From: Symsagittifera roscoffensis
Taxonomy: Eukaryota; Xenacoelomorpha; Acoela; Convolutidae
NCBI RefSeq assembly: GCF_963678635.1
Contig: NC_087062.1
Location: 29,350,833-29,414,832, forward strand
Length of the DNA stretch: 64,000 bases
Direction: 5' to 3'
Below, one piece after another: positions 43,633-55,291 of the stretch (positions are counted from its first letter, which is position 1; the number at the start of each line of letters is the position of its first letter). Under the pieces are notes generated by a model. That model had not been told where the DNA came from. It made no database searches and saw only the letters and a program-made list of their open reading frames with translations. A program made the translations under genes and the position numbers.

Positions 43633-46600
43633 TATAATGAAACACCCTATTTTGTCAAAATTTTGTGTGCAACAGTCTACGTCATGAAAAAACAGGCCAA
43701 AAATTACGTTTCAATGCTTTTTTAAATTTAAAATTCAATTAGAAAAATTGCATTTTTTCGCTGTGCGCTCCCCCCTAAAATAAAACTAAGATGGCGCCAA
43801 TAGAAAACTTTAAACATTGGTCGACGAAAGGTTGATTCCGTAGAATAGTACCACAAAGGAGCCTTAAGGGCGGTCAGATGATCAAAATTCTGAGATGATG
43901 GATGTTTTCTTCCTAAATCCGTGCCTGATCTATGTTTTTTTTTCAAAATGGTTGCAAAATTTACACCAAGGGTTTTCAGGCATATCGTGTGAAATACGAA
44001 AAGTGTCTCAAAATAAAGCTGATGGGGTGGTTTTAATAATGTTTTCGAGTTGCTTAATTGGCTTTTTCCTCATGTGGTCAAAGACGGGACTTCATTTATT
44101 TCCCTTTTGGCACTTACTATCTGCTTCGTCGTTTGTTTTTCAGACTTCAGCTTATTAGAAACTTTAGTCAATTGTTTTATTTTTCTCAACTGAGACCTTT
44201 CAAAGTCTTTGTTTATTTTTTGCGCTTTCCGATTTGAACTAAAATTAAAATAGTTTTAGAAAAACGAATGATAACACTAATTTATTCTATCTTTTTGACA
44301 TTTGCGTTATCATGTTAGAATTGAAACTCCGTATTTTTAATCTCTGACTTCAACACCGGATGTGAGATATGCCAGAATCAATTTATCTAACTTTGTATGA
44401 AAAACAAATAAAATTAAATAAAAAAAGATAAAGATTGATTTGGATCGATTTAAAATCCATTTAAGTTGATCTTAAATCCCTGCTAAAATAATTGATCCAA
44501 ATCGTTTTTAAATTGATTTAAATTTATTTTTTTTCAATCTTAATTTGTTTTTACTTTTAACGGAATATAAAGGATTCAATTCGATTCAAACCGAGCATAT
44601 TGTAGCATAAAAAATAGCAAAAAAAAGACCGAAATGTCGTTAAAAATCTATGATTACGTTGCATTTTTTGAGTTCAAAAACTGACCTATATTGACCTTTT
44701 TCTCTTGATTCGATTATATTTTTTTGCTCAAAATCTGATTTACCTATATGATTTTCTATGATTTAATTGCAATTTATTGAGATCAAAACATAGTTCATTT
44801 TGAGCCTGTTCTTGTTTGTTTCATATGATTTTAACCATAATCTAATTTACAATGATCTTCAAAGATTTCATTGCATATTTTGGAGCTTAAAATCTGATTT
44901 ATGTGGATCATTTCATTGAACTCTAGAACATCTGGCACATGTGTTTTTATTTAAAAAATCGAGACTAAAACATTTCAACTCTTTTTTCTAAGGAGTATGT
45001 TTTTTTTTGGCGACAAAATTGATATTAGTGAGTCTGAAAATATATCCAAACTGATTCAAATAGATTTTTAAAACACTTGAATTGATCCAAAAATTTCAAG
45101 AACAATCGATTTAAATCGATTTAAAATGGATTTAAGAGAGATTTGGATGGATTTAAGTGAGTTTCCGATGATTTTAGTGAGTCGGAAATTCCATTGAAAC
45201 CGATTTAAATCGATTTTTTAGACACTTAAATTGATGCAAAATTTTCAAAAAAGATCGAATTAAATCGATTCAAAATCCATTTAAGTTCGTAAACTGTACA
45301 TTGTTAATCAATTTGGATCGATTTACAATTAATTTAATATTAATTTAAATCAATCCGAAACCCTTTTCAACCATGCGGGTATAATGAAACACCCTATTTT
45401 GTCAAAATTTTGTGTGCAACAGTCTACGTCATGAAAAAACAGGCCAAAAATTACGTTTCAATGCTTTTTTAAATTTAAAATTCAATTAGAAAAATTGCAT
45501 TTTTTCGCTGTGCGCTCCCCCCTAAAATAAAACTAAGATGGCGCCAATAGAAAACTTTAAACATTGGTCGACGAAAGGTTGATTCCGTAGAATAGTACCA
45601 CAAAGGAGCCTTAAGGGCGGTCAGATGATCAAAATTCTGAGATGATGGATGTTTTCTTCCTAAATCCGTGCCTGATCTATGTTTTTTTTTCAAAATGGTT
45701 GCAAAATTTACACCAAGGGTTTTCAGGCATATCGTGTGAAATACGAAAAGTGTCTCAAAATAAAGCTGATGGGGTGGTTTTAATAATGTTTTCGAGTTGC
45801 TTAATTGGCTTTTTCCTCATGTGGTCAAAGACGGGACTTCATTTATTTCCCTTTTGGCACTTACTATCTGCTTCGTCGTTTGTTTTTCAGACTTCAGCTT
45901 ATTAGAAACTTTAGTCAATTGTTTTATTTTTCTCAACTGAGACCTTTCAAAGTCTTTGTTTATTTTTTGCGCTTTCCGATTTGAACTAAAATTAAAATAG
46001 TTTTAGAAAAACGAATGATAACACTAATTTATTCTATCTTTTTGACATTTGCGTTATCATGTTAGAATTGAAACTCCGTATTTTTAATCTCTGACTTCAA
46101 CACCGGATGTGAGATATGCCAGAATCAATTTATCTAACTTTGTATGAAAAACAAATAAAATTAAATAAAAAAAGATAAAGATTGATTTGGATCGATTTAA
46201 AATCCATTTAAATTGATCTTAAATCCCTGCTAAAATAATTGATCCAAATCGTTTTTAAATTGATTTAAATTTATTTTTTTTCAATCTTAATTTGTTTTTA
46301 CTTTTAACGGAATAAAAAGGATTCAATTCGATTCAAACCGAGCATATTGTAGCATAAAAAATAGCAAAAAAAAGACCGAAATGTCGTTAAAAATCTATGA
46401 TTACGTTGCATTTTTTGAGTTCAAAAACTGACCTATATTGACCTTTTTCTCTTGATTCGATTATATTTTTTTGCTCAAAATCTGATTTACCTATATGATT
46501 TTCTATGATTTAATTGCAATTTATTGAGATCAAAACATAGTTCATTTTGAGCCTGTTCTTGTTTGTTTCATATGATTTTAACCATAATCTAATTTACAAT

Positions 46601-47886
46601 GATCTTCAAAGATTTCATTGCATATTTTGGAGCTTAAAATCTGATTTATGTGGATCATTTCATTGAACTCTAGAACATCTGGCACATGTGTTTTTATTTA
46701 AAAAATCTAGACTAAAACATTTCAACTCTTTTTTCTAAGGAGTATGTTTTTTTTTGGCGACAAAATTGATATTAGTGAGTCTGAAAATATATCCAAACTG
46801 ATTCAAATAGATTTTTAAAACACTTGAATTGATCCAAAAATTTCAAGAACAATCGATTTAAATCGATTTAAAATGGATTTAAGAGAGATTTGGATGGATT
46901 TAAGTGAGTTTCCGATGATTTTAGTGAGTCGGAAATTCCATTGAAACCGATTTAAATCGATTTTTTAGACACTTAAATTGATGCAAAATTTTCAAAAAAG
47001 ATCGAATTAAATCGATTCAAAATCCATTTAAGTTCGTAAACTGTACATTGTTAATCAATTTGGATCGATTTACAATTAATTTAATATTAATTTAAATCAA
47101 TCCGAAACCCTTTTCAACCATGCGGGTATAATGAAACACCCTATTTTGTCAAAATTTTGTGTGCAACAGTCTACGTCATGAAAAAACAGGCCAAAAATTA
47201 CGTTTCAATGCTTTTTTAAATTTAAAATTCAATTAGAAAAATTGCATTTTTTCGCTGTGCGCTCCCCCCTAAAATAAAACTAAGATGGCGCCAATAGAAA
47301 ACTTTAAACATTGGTCGACGAAAGGTTGATTCCGTAGAATAGTACCACAAAGGAGCCTTAAGGGCGGTCAGATGATCAAAATTCTGAGATGATGGATGTT
47401 TTCTTCCTAAATCCGTGCCTGATCTATGTTTTTTTTTTCAAAATGGTTGCAAAATTTACACCAAGGGTTTTCAGGCATATCGTGTGAAATACGAAAAGTG
47501 TCTCAAAATAAAGCTGATGGGGTGGTTTTAATAATGTTTTCGAGTTGCTTAATTGGCTTTTTCCTCATGTGGTCAAAGACGGGACTTCATTTATTTCCCT
47601 TTTGGCACTTACTATCTGCTTCGTCGTTTGTTTTTCAGACTTCAGCTTATTAGAAACTTTAGTCAATTGTTTTTTTTTCTCAACTGAGACCTTTCAAAGT
47701 CTTTGTTTATTTTTTGCGCTTTCCGATTTGAACTAAAATTAAAATAGTTTTAGAAAAACGAATGATAACACTAATTTATTCTATCTTTTTGACATTTGCG
47801 TTATCATGTTAGAATTGAAACTCCGTATTTTTAATCTCTGACTTCAACACCGGATGTGAGATATGCCAGAATCAATTTATCTAACT
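42637..47886 (+). repeat. Tandem triplication, 1,747-bp unit
   Basis: 'atctaactttgtatg' starts units at 42637, 44385 and 46132, and 'atctaact' closes the array at 47879. Units 1 and 2 differ in length by one A; otherwise only a handful of substitutions or T-run changes are seen (for example at about 44465, 44566, 46708 and 47672). Each unit contains the GATTTAAATCGATTT-rich part, a hAT-MITE-like fragment and two overlapping non-recognisable frames. Confidence 0.97.
43750..43927 (+). mobile_element. hAT-MITE-like fragment within tandem unit 1
   Basis: 'gtgcgctcccccct', 'gatggcgccaatag', 'ggtcgacg' and the end AAATCCGTGCCTG parallel the hAT-type MITE at 59940-60152. Identical fragments lie in units 2 (to 45674) and 3 (to 47421). 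The complementary start CAGGCACGGATCTAAG lies at 42418 outside the array. Confidence 0.5.
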
Positions 47887-48279
47887 GGTTTTCAAAAACC
47901 GCAAACTAAAATGAATAACGATTCAAATAAACGGTAAGTTGATGCAAATAATAAATTTGACGCCAAATCGAACAAAATATTTCAATTAAATTTTTCTCAC
48001 TCGCCAGTATTTGCTTTTTTATGCTCAAGGAATGTCCGAAGAGCTTGAAAACATTCCATTGAAACTTCATCGCATGCGTGTGAAATGATTCACAGGGACG
48101 GACTGACCGAACTAAATAGGATCGGCTTCGGGCTTTTACGAGGCAGCCCGATTTTTGGCCCGATCGAGCTAAGTTATTTTTAAATACAATACATAACTTT
48201 TGGGCCGTTTTCGGCCCTAAACGTATTCAGTAGGTGATAGTCAAATTTTTATCTATTTACATCAAAATTGCTTACGGTG
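47887..48279. other. Flank between the tandem array and the second gypsy element
   Basis: A GC-richer patch at 48110-48230 contains repeated 'gggc..ttt.cggccc' words with local inverted symmetry. It could be part of a gypsy LTR or leader, but no matching copy was found after 51.6 kb. Confidence 0.3.
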
Positions 48280-48299
48280 CGAATTGATCCTTCGATCTC

Positions 48300-48835
48300 T
48301 AGTGCAGATGGGAACTAGCACCCTGCGATCGGGAAGAAGAACGTGTTCTTGACATATTCACCACCCACATGGCCAACGAAAAAATAGCGGAGGAGTTACG
48401 GGGCCAACGTGAAGAATAGTGGGTTTGGAGCAAGTTCGCCACCCATATTATTACTTATGAAAAGATAGCAGAGGAGTCAATCGACTTCGACAAAAATCAA
48501 ACAGGAACCCATGAGTTACATCCAGCCCCACGGACGAGGGGATCAAAGTAGTAATCAAAACAACCAAAAAGGCCGTGGACAAACAAAAGGCCGACAAAAT
48601 TACCAACGAGGGAACATCAATATAATAAGTCCATAATATCAATGAAAAGGAGGACAGAACAAGATACGGTACATTGATGACAATAATTCTACAAAATCAT
48701 TTACAGTTATGTCCCTTGTAAAAGGATAAAATCTGAAAGATAAAAGTGATAAAAGGGAACACTTTGCGAAGGTGTGTAAATCAACAGATGCCAAATACAT
48801 GCAAGCGACAAACAATGATCAGCCAGAAGGTGAAG
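48300..48835 (+). pseudogene. Gag tail and nucleocapsid remnant
   Basis: Bases 48520-48630 read Gly/Gln/Asn/Arg-rich sequence (SNQNNQKGRGQTKGRQNYQ), as in basic nucleocapsid linkers. Bases about 48741-48785 read SDKREHFAKVCKST, the second half of a CCHC zinc knuckle with its first cysteines lost. Bases 48360-48480 contain an imperfect internal repeat of 'cacccat...gcggaggagt'. Confidence 0.6.
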
Positions 48836-49084
48836 ACGAAGAACTCATTTATGGCGAAAAAAAATAACTCTAAGGCATACGCAGAGCTTACATTTGCAAA
48901 TGGTTGAAGAAGAGATAGAGCGCGTTAGTTTTACTATAAAGAAAACCGCAGAAGCGATCAAGATCAAGACATCTGTGAATCTCCAAGCAGACATTCGTAT
49001 AGTTAAGTAAATTGGCCAAAAAGAATACAATCGTAAAAACGGCTATATTTAAAAATGAAAACCAGAAAATAAATTAAATCGCAT

Positions 49085-49345
49085 TTGCAGATTCCGAAAA
49101 CCCAATGTCAGTTCTCAACAAGCAAACTGCGCAAAGACTAAACAAAAAAAACAGGTCTTCAACATACACGAGAATGAGAACTCAGATGCAGAAAAAAAAC
49201 AATGGGCCAAAGGCAACTATGCATCAAAATCAGAAAAGCGAAAACCACGTTATGAAACACAGTGATGAAAAAACAGTGAGTGAAAATTGCAGCTCCCATC
49301 CATTAGAAAAGAGAAGATTATCATTCATCTCCAAGAACGCGTGAA
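49085..49345 (+). pseudogene. Retropepsin-like protease remnant
   Basis: Reads FADSENPMSVLNKQTAQRL. The aspartate of the D-(S/T)-G active site is kept at 49090-49092, but Gly is replaced by Glu (GAA at 49096). The following Lys/Gln-rich frame to 49344 is the start of the RT region. Confidence 0.55.
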
Positions 49346-49599
49346 AAAAGAATTGAACTGATAAATCAAAAACATGTTGTCAAACTTGATAAATTCTCTG
49401 ATAAACAGTATATTAGTCCAATCATAAAAAGTATCAACAGCAAAAATAGAAGAAAATTATCAATTACCAAACATTGAGCTACCACCTAACATTATTGGTC
49501 AACCATCCAAAATGAAGACAAAGAACAGACGCTATTTTCTACGCGTAACTTACGATAATCGTGCTTACAAAACCCTCTGGAAATAAAGACCAGAAGCCA

Positions 49600-49860
49600 G
49601 TGAAATTTCAGTCCCATAGGAAGTAATGCAACCATGAAAGGTCTTTATGGACTCAAAGATGTGCCAGCCGATGAGCAATTGACCTCACATTTGCAAACTG
49701 CAAAAATATTCGCATTTATAGGTTATTTCTTAGTCGTATTAAAAGGATCAAGAGATCTGCACAAGGAAACTTTAAGCACAGTTCTTGAAAAATAAGACAA
49801 GTAAAACCTAATTACATTACAACACAACTGTAAATCTGAAAGTGAAAAAGATAATGGCTT
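49600..49860 (+). pseudogene. Reverse transcriptase palm remnant with lost YxDD
   Basis: Reads GLKDVPADEQ, FAFIGYFLVVLKGSRDLH and LSTVLEK, the gypsy RT signature from the PAxFQ region through the catalytic turn to the connecting helix. The two catalytic aspartates are replaced by Gly-Tyr (GGT TAT at 49721-49726), each one base away from an Asp codon. Confidence 0.78.
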
Positions 49861-49959
49861 GGCTACAACGCGAACAGATCACTAATTCGAAAAGCAGAAG
49901 CAATAGACAAACTCACTCTAAACCTTGGGTGAGAGGCTGCCCTGTTACATTTCACGGAG

Positions 49960-50070
49960 GGGGGCGAGTAGCATATGCCTACGCTTCTCGGTTTTCCAAT
50001 TCATTAAAAGAGAAATCATCAGTAAAGGAATTAGAGTTACTGGGTTTTAATGAAACGTAGAAACGACCAA
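49960..50070 (+). pseudogene. RNase H remnant of the second gypsy element
   Basis: AYASRFSNSLKEKSSVKELELLGF matches the pattern of gypsy RNase H around its catalytic Glu (YASR...E...ELELL). The rest of the domain is scrambled by indels after 50060. Confidence 0.7.
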
Positions 50071-50869
50071 AAAGGAATCGAATGGGTTTATACCGGACAA
50101 CGCAGAACAAGAGATGGAATCAAACCGCAAACACTGCGACTTAGAAACTCTTCGTTTACCTAGCGAGGCGAAGAAGAAAGCAAAGTAGACCCCCGATAAC
50201 ACCGTCAGAACACAACATCAACGACATACGAACAATGGACCTCGTCATCTCACCCTCACAAACAGTGGTAACAGATGGACGAAGCCCGCAATCCAGCCGG
50301 AACAACAAACCAGAAATCCACGATGCAAGACAAGTAGTCAACTCAGGTGCCAAGAAATACATTTTCCTGAAAACATTTTTTGACAGTCCAAAAAGGTTGA
50401 CACTGACAAATATATCGATCAAAAGGAAAATGAGCGAACCACACACAACGATGAGAGAACATAGAGCATATCAAGACGGAGGAAACGCAAGCCCAAACAA
50501 ACTAGCTAACAGTGTGTGCCACCCAATCGATCAATATTGCAAATGACCAACACAGCGTAGAAGCACGAAGTGAGCTAAAATTTGAAGTCCATGGGCAAAA
50601 CAAACGAATGCATGAGCAGGGCGTAGCCTCCACGAAATCGGGTCGACGCTATGTCCGCAGACGAGATACCAACGACTAAGACGGGTCAAACAGTTGGAAA
50701 CAATCAAATGCGACAATTCGAGTTCAGCCACGAAATCATCATGTCAAACATGTTAGCTACAGTGGATCGCGCCAACGAAATAGGCGGAAGAGCATACCCC
50801 ACTTTTCCAGACAAACCTTCGAATCGTTTTCGCCGCCACACGGAGGGACCGAAAGATGAAACCATTCAA

Positions 50870-51425
50870 AAACCTTGTTGGGAAAATTACTGGGAGGCAC
50901 TAAAATGATCCCATGGAGTCTGTTGGTACAATATCAGGAACTGCCTATATGCCAGGGATGATTACCTTCTACTATATAAACGGATGGTATATCTACTATA
51001 CAACGCGGATCCGCCCGCTCCAATGCTAGAACAGTGCGAGCACATGTGGTTCCTGCATTTACACCGGACTATCGTTCAGATGGCTCAAAAATGCTGACAA
51101 TGAACACAGCGAGGTGAAAACACAAAATTAACATTAGGAAAAACCCATTTTTACCAATTGAACCGGTACTGGAACCCAATGAGGAGGTCCAATAAGGGTT
51201 TGCAAGTCCCCTGCCGGATGACTTACATAAAGACGTGTATATCCTAGTGGCAATCAGTAAATTGTCAAAGTTCCTTAAAAATGTAGTATCAAAAAGCAGT
51301 GTTGACCTTGCCTTAAAACTCAAGCAGAGGTATTTATTAAATAGTAGTGTACCACAAAAATTAAGACGCGACCGAGCTCGAAACTTTCGCGCGGAAAAAT
51401 TTCAGTTTTTTTTAAAATCGAACAA
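50870..51425 (+). pseudogene. Integrase remnant of the second gypsy element
   Basis: Bases about 50940-51090 read LYARDDYLLLYKRMVYL and HLHRTIVQMAQ, the approach to and remnant of the N-terminal zinc region. Bases about 51180-51420 read the core: GFASPLPDD (first catalytic Asp replaced by Gly), DVYILVAISKLSKF, then RDRARNFRAEKFQFF with the second Asp retained. No intact triad. The end of the element is near 51640. Confidence 0.8.
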
Positions 51426-52063
51426 CATAACAAAGAACCAGTGACCCGCAGGGAACAACAAACTGGTAAAGAACAATAACCAGAACAGGAAAGCCCAAAG
51501 ACGCAAAACGCTAAACCTCAAAACGGAAATGAACGGAGAGAAAACCAACTCCAAATACAAATGCAAGGGGCCTGCTCTGCCAATCAGGAGGCTCTTGTTT
51601 GAACCCAACGAACAACAAGAGTACAGCTGAGTCAACAAACGTATCTGGCGACGTTTAGTCGTCGGTCTCTGAGATAACGGCGCCATCTCCATAGCGGCAT
51701 GACGTAAAAAAAAACAGTACTAAAACTTGCGGTAGAGCATCCCGAAAATCGTTATGCAAACTGCTCACACCCGGACGCTTGGAGATCCGGTACCCTTAAA
51801 ACAATCGACTCGCCAAAAAAATATATCTTTCTCCTTTCCAGAAGAGCGACCACGAGAAGGATATAACTCAAATATAAAAAACGTTTATTTGCGTTTCTCA
51901 GAGCTGCTCAACTTATGTTTCGAATGTGAACGTCGAGCAAGTGCAGTCAAGCTTAAAATCAAAACATGCCCATTTTGGTCAAGAAGTTCGAGTTATAGGG
52001 CGAGAAAGTTGAAACGCATCTATGCGGAAAGGAACAAACAAATTTTCAATATTTTAAAAAATG

Positions 52064-52232
52064 TCCGTCGAGGAAGTGGAAACATATCGAATTTTAGTCG
52101 ATACAGTTCAAACATACCAAAGTATGGTCGAGAAAGTCGAAACAAACCCAAATTTTCTCGAGAGAGTCAAAACAACCCAAATTTGCTCGCAAAAGTCGAG
52201 ACAAAGCGACTTTTGGTCGACAAATTTGAGAC
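52064..52232 (+). repeat. 30-bp minisatellite, about five units (locus 2)
   Basis: Units starting 'tcgatacagt', 'tcgagaaagt', 'tcgagagagt' and 'tcgcaaaagt' are 29-30 bases long. In frame they give a 10-residue repeat of the type VETYxxLVE. The repeat matches the minus strand of 31868-31990. Confidence 0.8.
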
Positions 52233-52449
52233 GTAAATCGAGCACCTCGACCCGGGTTAAACAATCAATTCGTGTTATCAATTTTTTTTAGAAATATCAT
52301 TTGTCGTCAAAAATGGTTGTCGCCTTGACCGTTGTCGCTTTTTTTGGCGGTCACCAGCCAATTGGTCTTTTGAGTTACATACACGAAACAAACTTTCGCA
52401 CTTAAAATTTGATATAATCAGTCTGAAATTCATAGTGTTCCCAAAATAC

Positions 52450-52830
52450 AAATTACAGAAACTATTTGAGAGCAATTAAAAGGTAATCGGAACATTCAGA
52501 TTTTTGCCCTTGTTATGTCGTCTGAAACGTATTGTTGTCATTAGCTCTATTTTCAAATGTTTTTTCACCAGTGATAAGTTTTCGTAAAGCTATGTCGGTT
52601 TAAAGATTGCGAAATTAGGATAATTAACGCACGATTTTTTGCACTATTAACGGAGATGACGAGTATTGATCCGTCTTAGAACTCGTTCCAAATTAAATTG
52701 AGGCAGAAAATGTGATCTAGTTAACACTTTGCCATATGCGAAAAACATTGCCCGAAAATGGAAAAAATACTCCTTTTTTAAAATAGTTTGATCAATGTTA
52801 TCATTCTGAACACCATTGCATAGACGTTAA
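52450..52830. repeat. Dispersed repeat, copy 2 (partner 41330-41640)
   Basis: Contains 'caattaaaaggtaatcggaac', 'gtaaagctatg', 'ataattaacgc' and 'gatccgtc', diverged from the partner. No coding content. Confidence 0.5.
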
Positions 52831-52974
52831 AGGGCAGTCGGAGTATTTGGGGCGTCGCCCTGATACGGTCAGTATCGCTGTGTTTTTGGTTGGTGAAATA
52901 ACTTATATCGCATCTCAGTTAAGTGAAAAAAATTGGATATAATTGAGTTTCATTGTCAGTGTCCACATAAGTGA

Positions 52975-53140
52975 AAAACGATTATAATGGATGAAAGAAC
53001 CATTTTGTTGCCTCAAAAAATGGTAATATTATAATCCATTTTTATTTGATTATAATCAATTTGTTTTCGTTTTTAAGGCCACTCACAAGGAAACTCAATT
53101 ATAAGTGATATTTGTTCACGAAACTCCAATGCGGGTAGTG
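52975..53140. mobile_element. Fragment of TIR element with TTATAATCCATT motifs
   Basis: 'gattataatgg', 'attataatccatttt' and 'gattataatcaattt' followed by the end CAATGCGGGTAG, which is the right terminus of the element at 57487-58345. Left end absent. Confidence 0.5.
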
Positions 53141-53573
53141 TTCGAACAAAAACTTTTATTTCTTTTTTTTTAATTGAAACAATAATATTTTGAGTTCTTT
53201 TAACAAACAATTCTGTAACGAAAATTTTTACTTTAAAACTTTAAAGAATATTTAGGTTTTTAGTTTTTTTGTTGTGATGACAAACCTAAATGAGTAACAG
53301 GCTTAGGTTCTTAGTTTTCCGACAAAAACATTAGGCTAGTTAGGGGGATTTGTTAGCCCTAAGAACACCTGTTTGACGCGCTCTAATCTAATGGCTAAAC
53401 GAACTTTTGAAAAAAACATTCTTCAGCTGTATTTTGAAAATTTTTTCATTCATCATATGCTAAGTTTCATCTTAAATCTCTAGTAGTTGTAGAAAACATT
53501 GAACAAACATGAAAACAAATTAGGTAATTTCAATTCAAGGCTTGAAAACTAAAAACCCGAGATAATGCAAGCT

Positions 53574-53925
53574 TTATGAGGCCAAACCGTGCGTTCTTTG
53601 CATTCAAGCGGAATCCGCATCAGGCGAAAATCAAATTTTTAGCGGAATCCGCAAAGTTCTTGCTTTTATTTGATCTTCTTTGCTGTTTTGATTCCTCAAT
53701 CAAAAACCTAAAACACTGTACCGCTCAAAATATTTCCAAAAACAGCCAAGTTTGTGAAGTCCTCGACTGTATTTGCAGAATACGATTCAATTTGTGGAAT
53801 CCACAAACAAATCGAAAGAAATACGAATAATTAAAGTTAGTTGATGCCGAATCGGCAACTTTAAGCGGAATCCGCAATTCGTAAATTAAATCCACGTATT
53901 GTTTGCGGATGCCAGTTAAAAACTT
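53574..53925 (+). mobile_element. Degenerate member of the TTACGAGG TIR family
   Basis: Starts TTATGAGGCCAAACCGTGCG, close to the termini of 11221-11420, and contains five GCGGAATCC/GTGGAATCC words like the 618-bp element. Its right terminus is not recognisable. Confidence 0.6.
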
Positions 53926-54030
53926 GAAATTTTGTAGTAACGTTTTAAAATTTATTTTTCAATTACTAGGTTGTAACCAGCAATTCAACCTCAATTATTA
54001 TGTTGATCAGCTAGTAGTTAAAATACCTAC

Positions 54031-54140
54031 CTTCCTGGCCCTAAGTTCGATCTCAATTCCTGTCAAACGCCCAACTTCGGTCTCAATTCTTTTTTCCTCA
54101 TCAAATTCACGCAACTTTGAATTACCGGAGAGCCTTAAAA
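54031..54140 (-). other. Candidate exon with good 5' splice site
   Basis: The minus strand is open and highly charged (KLREFDEEKRIETEV, RLTGIEIELRARK) and ends AGGAAG|GTAGGT at 54031/54030, a strong donor. The acceptor is not clear: the upstream AG at about 54138 lacks a pyrimidine tract. A second frame (CHLDDVVKNINYQLDQTSF) just upstream is also open, so an indel may separate two parts. Confidence 0.3.
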
Positions 54141-54296
54141 CTAGTCTGATCTAATTGATAGTTTATATTCTTCACGACATCGTCCAGATGACAGTTACCT
54201 CTTAGTTTGGTTTGAAATTAAAAAAGTTTAAAATCTTTTGTCTTACCACTAGCCAGAAACATATTTGCACTCACAACAACAAGAAAAAATTACACT

Positions 54297-54437
54297 TTAT
54301 TCAAAAAAATTAACACAATTTCCAACTGCGAAAGCTATTATCGGTCCATTGAGCAGCCACGTACGCCTAAGGCTTGAGTAAAGAGCTCGTTCACCACAGC
54401 TCTCTATAAGATATAGCAAATAACCAATATCTTCAAT
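54297..54437 (-). other. Candidate 3'-terminal exon with stop and poly-A signal
   Basis: On the minus strand a strong pyrimidine tract and AG (ttttgttttttgttag) lead into 46 codons open only in the frame set by the splice site (IEDIGYLLYLIESCGERAL, then RRTWLLNGPIIAFAVGN). The stop TAA (54299-54297) overlaps AATAAA (54301-54296), followed by a T/G-rich downstream element. Family not recognised; the upstream exon was not found. Confidence 0.35.
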
Positions 54438-54440
54438 CTA

Positions 54441-55291
54441 ACAAAAAACAAAAAATAAGACTTCGAACAACAAAGTACGTATCAAAACAAAAGAAGCAGG
54501 GTCAGGCGTAAATTTTATGCTGACTCAGTAGTACACACATGGGAACATAAAAAAAATTTTTGGAGATAGTTTATCAATTGATTAATGAAATAGATGATTT
54601 TAAAAAAAAGTTTCAAATTTTGACTAAGGTTCGCCTGTTTATATCTATTCAACTTTAAATGTGACCCACCAAAATTTATTCATGAATGAAACCAGTTGAA
54701 AATATAAATTATTCAAAATTATAGTTTTCATCGTTCTGAAAATACGACATCATTTTCTTTTCTTAAACGCAACAAACTACCCATCGCAACAATTGAAATT
54801 TTTCAAAACAAGTCCTGTAGAGATGCTATGTATTTATGCTGAAAAATCTCGGATCGAACCAACCTGCCAGCGAACAACAAAAATCACATTAAAAATTAGT
54901 TTTTCAACAGACAAAAAAAATTTGACCATGAAAACGCATTTTTTACATCAGAGATCTCAAAACTTCCCCACAAAGTATTGTGGCGAATTGGCAGCAAGGT
55001 CCAGCTCTTAGTTAACTCGAAACACTTTTTGTTAGGAAAAATTTGAGGTTTTATGTTAATCTCGAAAAAAAATAAGTTTTGATTTTTAAGGGGTGTTTCA
55101 ATAACAAAAACAAATTTTTTTGATAATAGACCCCACGAGTTTGCTTAGAAGACTAACCCGGCCAATTAAAAATCCTTTATCTTTCCTGTATTTACACTTC
55201 TACCGATCTGTCCAATTTCTCTGTTTCTGGAGTTTTTCCTGAACTTACCCGTTTCATGTTTGTGTAATTTTCCATTCGTCTAATTTTGCAG
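54441..55291. other. Intergenic or intronic, no firm gene
   Basis: A 72-codon plus-strand frame (54793-55011) and an ATG-less minus-strand frame (about 55147-54890) overlap in antisense; neither is convincing. The 55150-55290 plus strand is pyrimidine-rich, like an intron end. Confidence 0.3.

Larger units (their letters stand above)
48280..51640 (+). mobile_element. Second Ty3/gypsy element, degenerate, canonical domain order
   Basis: Plus-strand remnants in order: gag tail and nucleocapsid (to about 48830), protease (about 49085-49160), RT (about 49600-49860), RNase H (about 49960-50070) and integrase (about 50870-51420). It differs from copies A and B in sequence and motifs. Many stops and frameshifts are present, and key catalytic residues are lost. 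LTRs were not identified, so the limits are approximate. Confidence 0.85.

Noticed and set aside
43728-43946. 72-codon minus-strand frame repeated exactly in the 1,747-bp array
   Set aside because: Its conservation only reflects recent tandem duplication. It overlaps an antisense frame and lies on a hAT-MITE-like fragment.
43895-44158. 87-codon plus-strand frame in each tandem unit
   Set aside because: No protein-like signature; broken in unit 3 by a T-run length change; duplicated too recently for conservation to mean anything.
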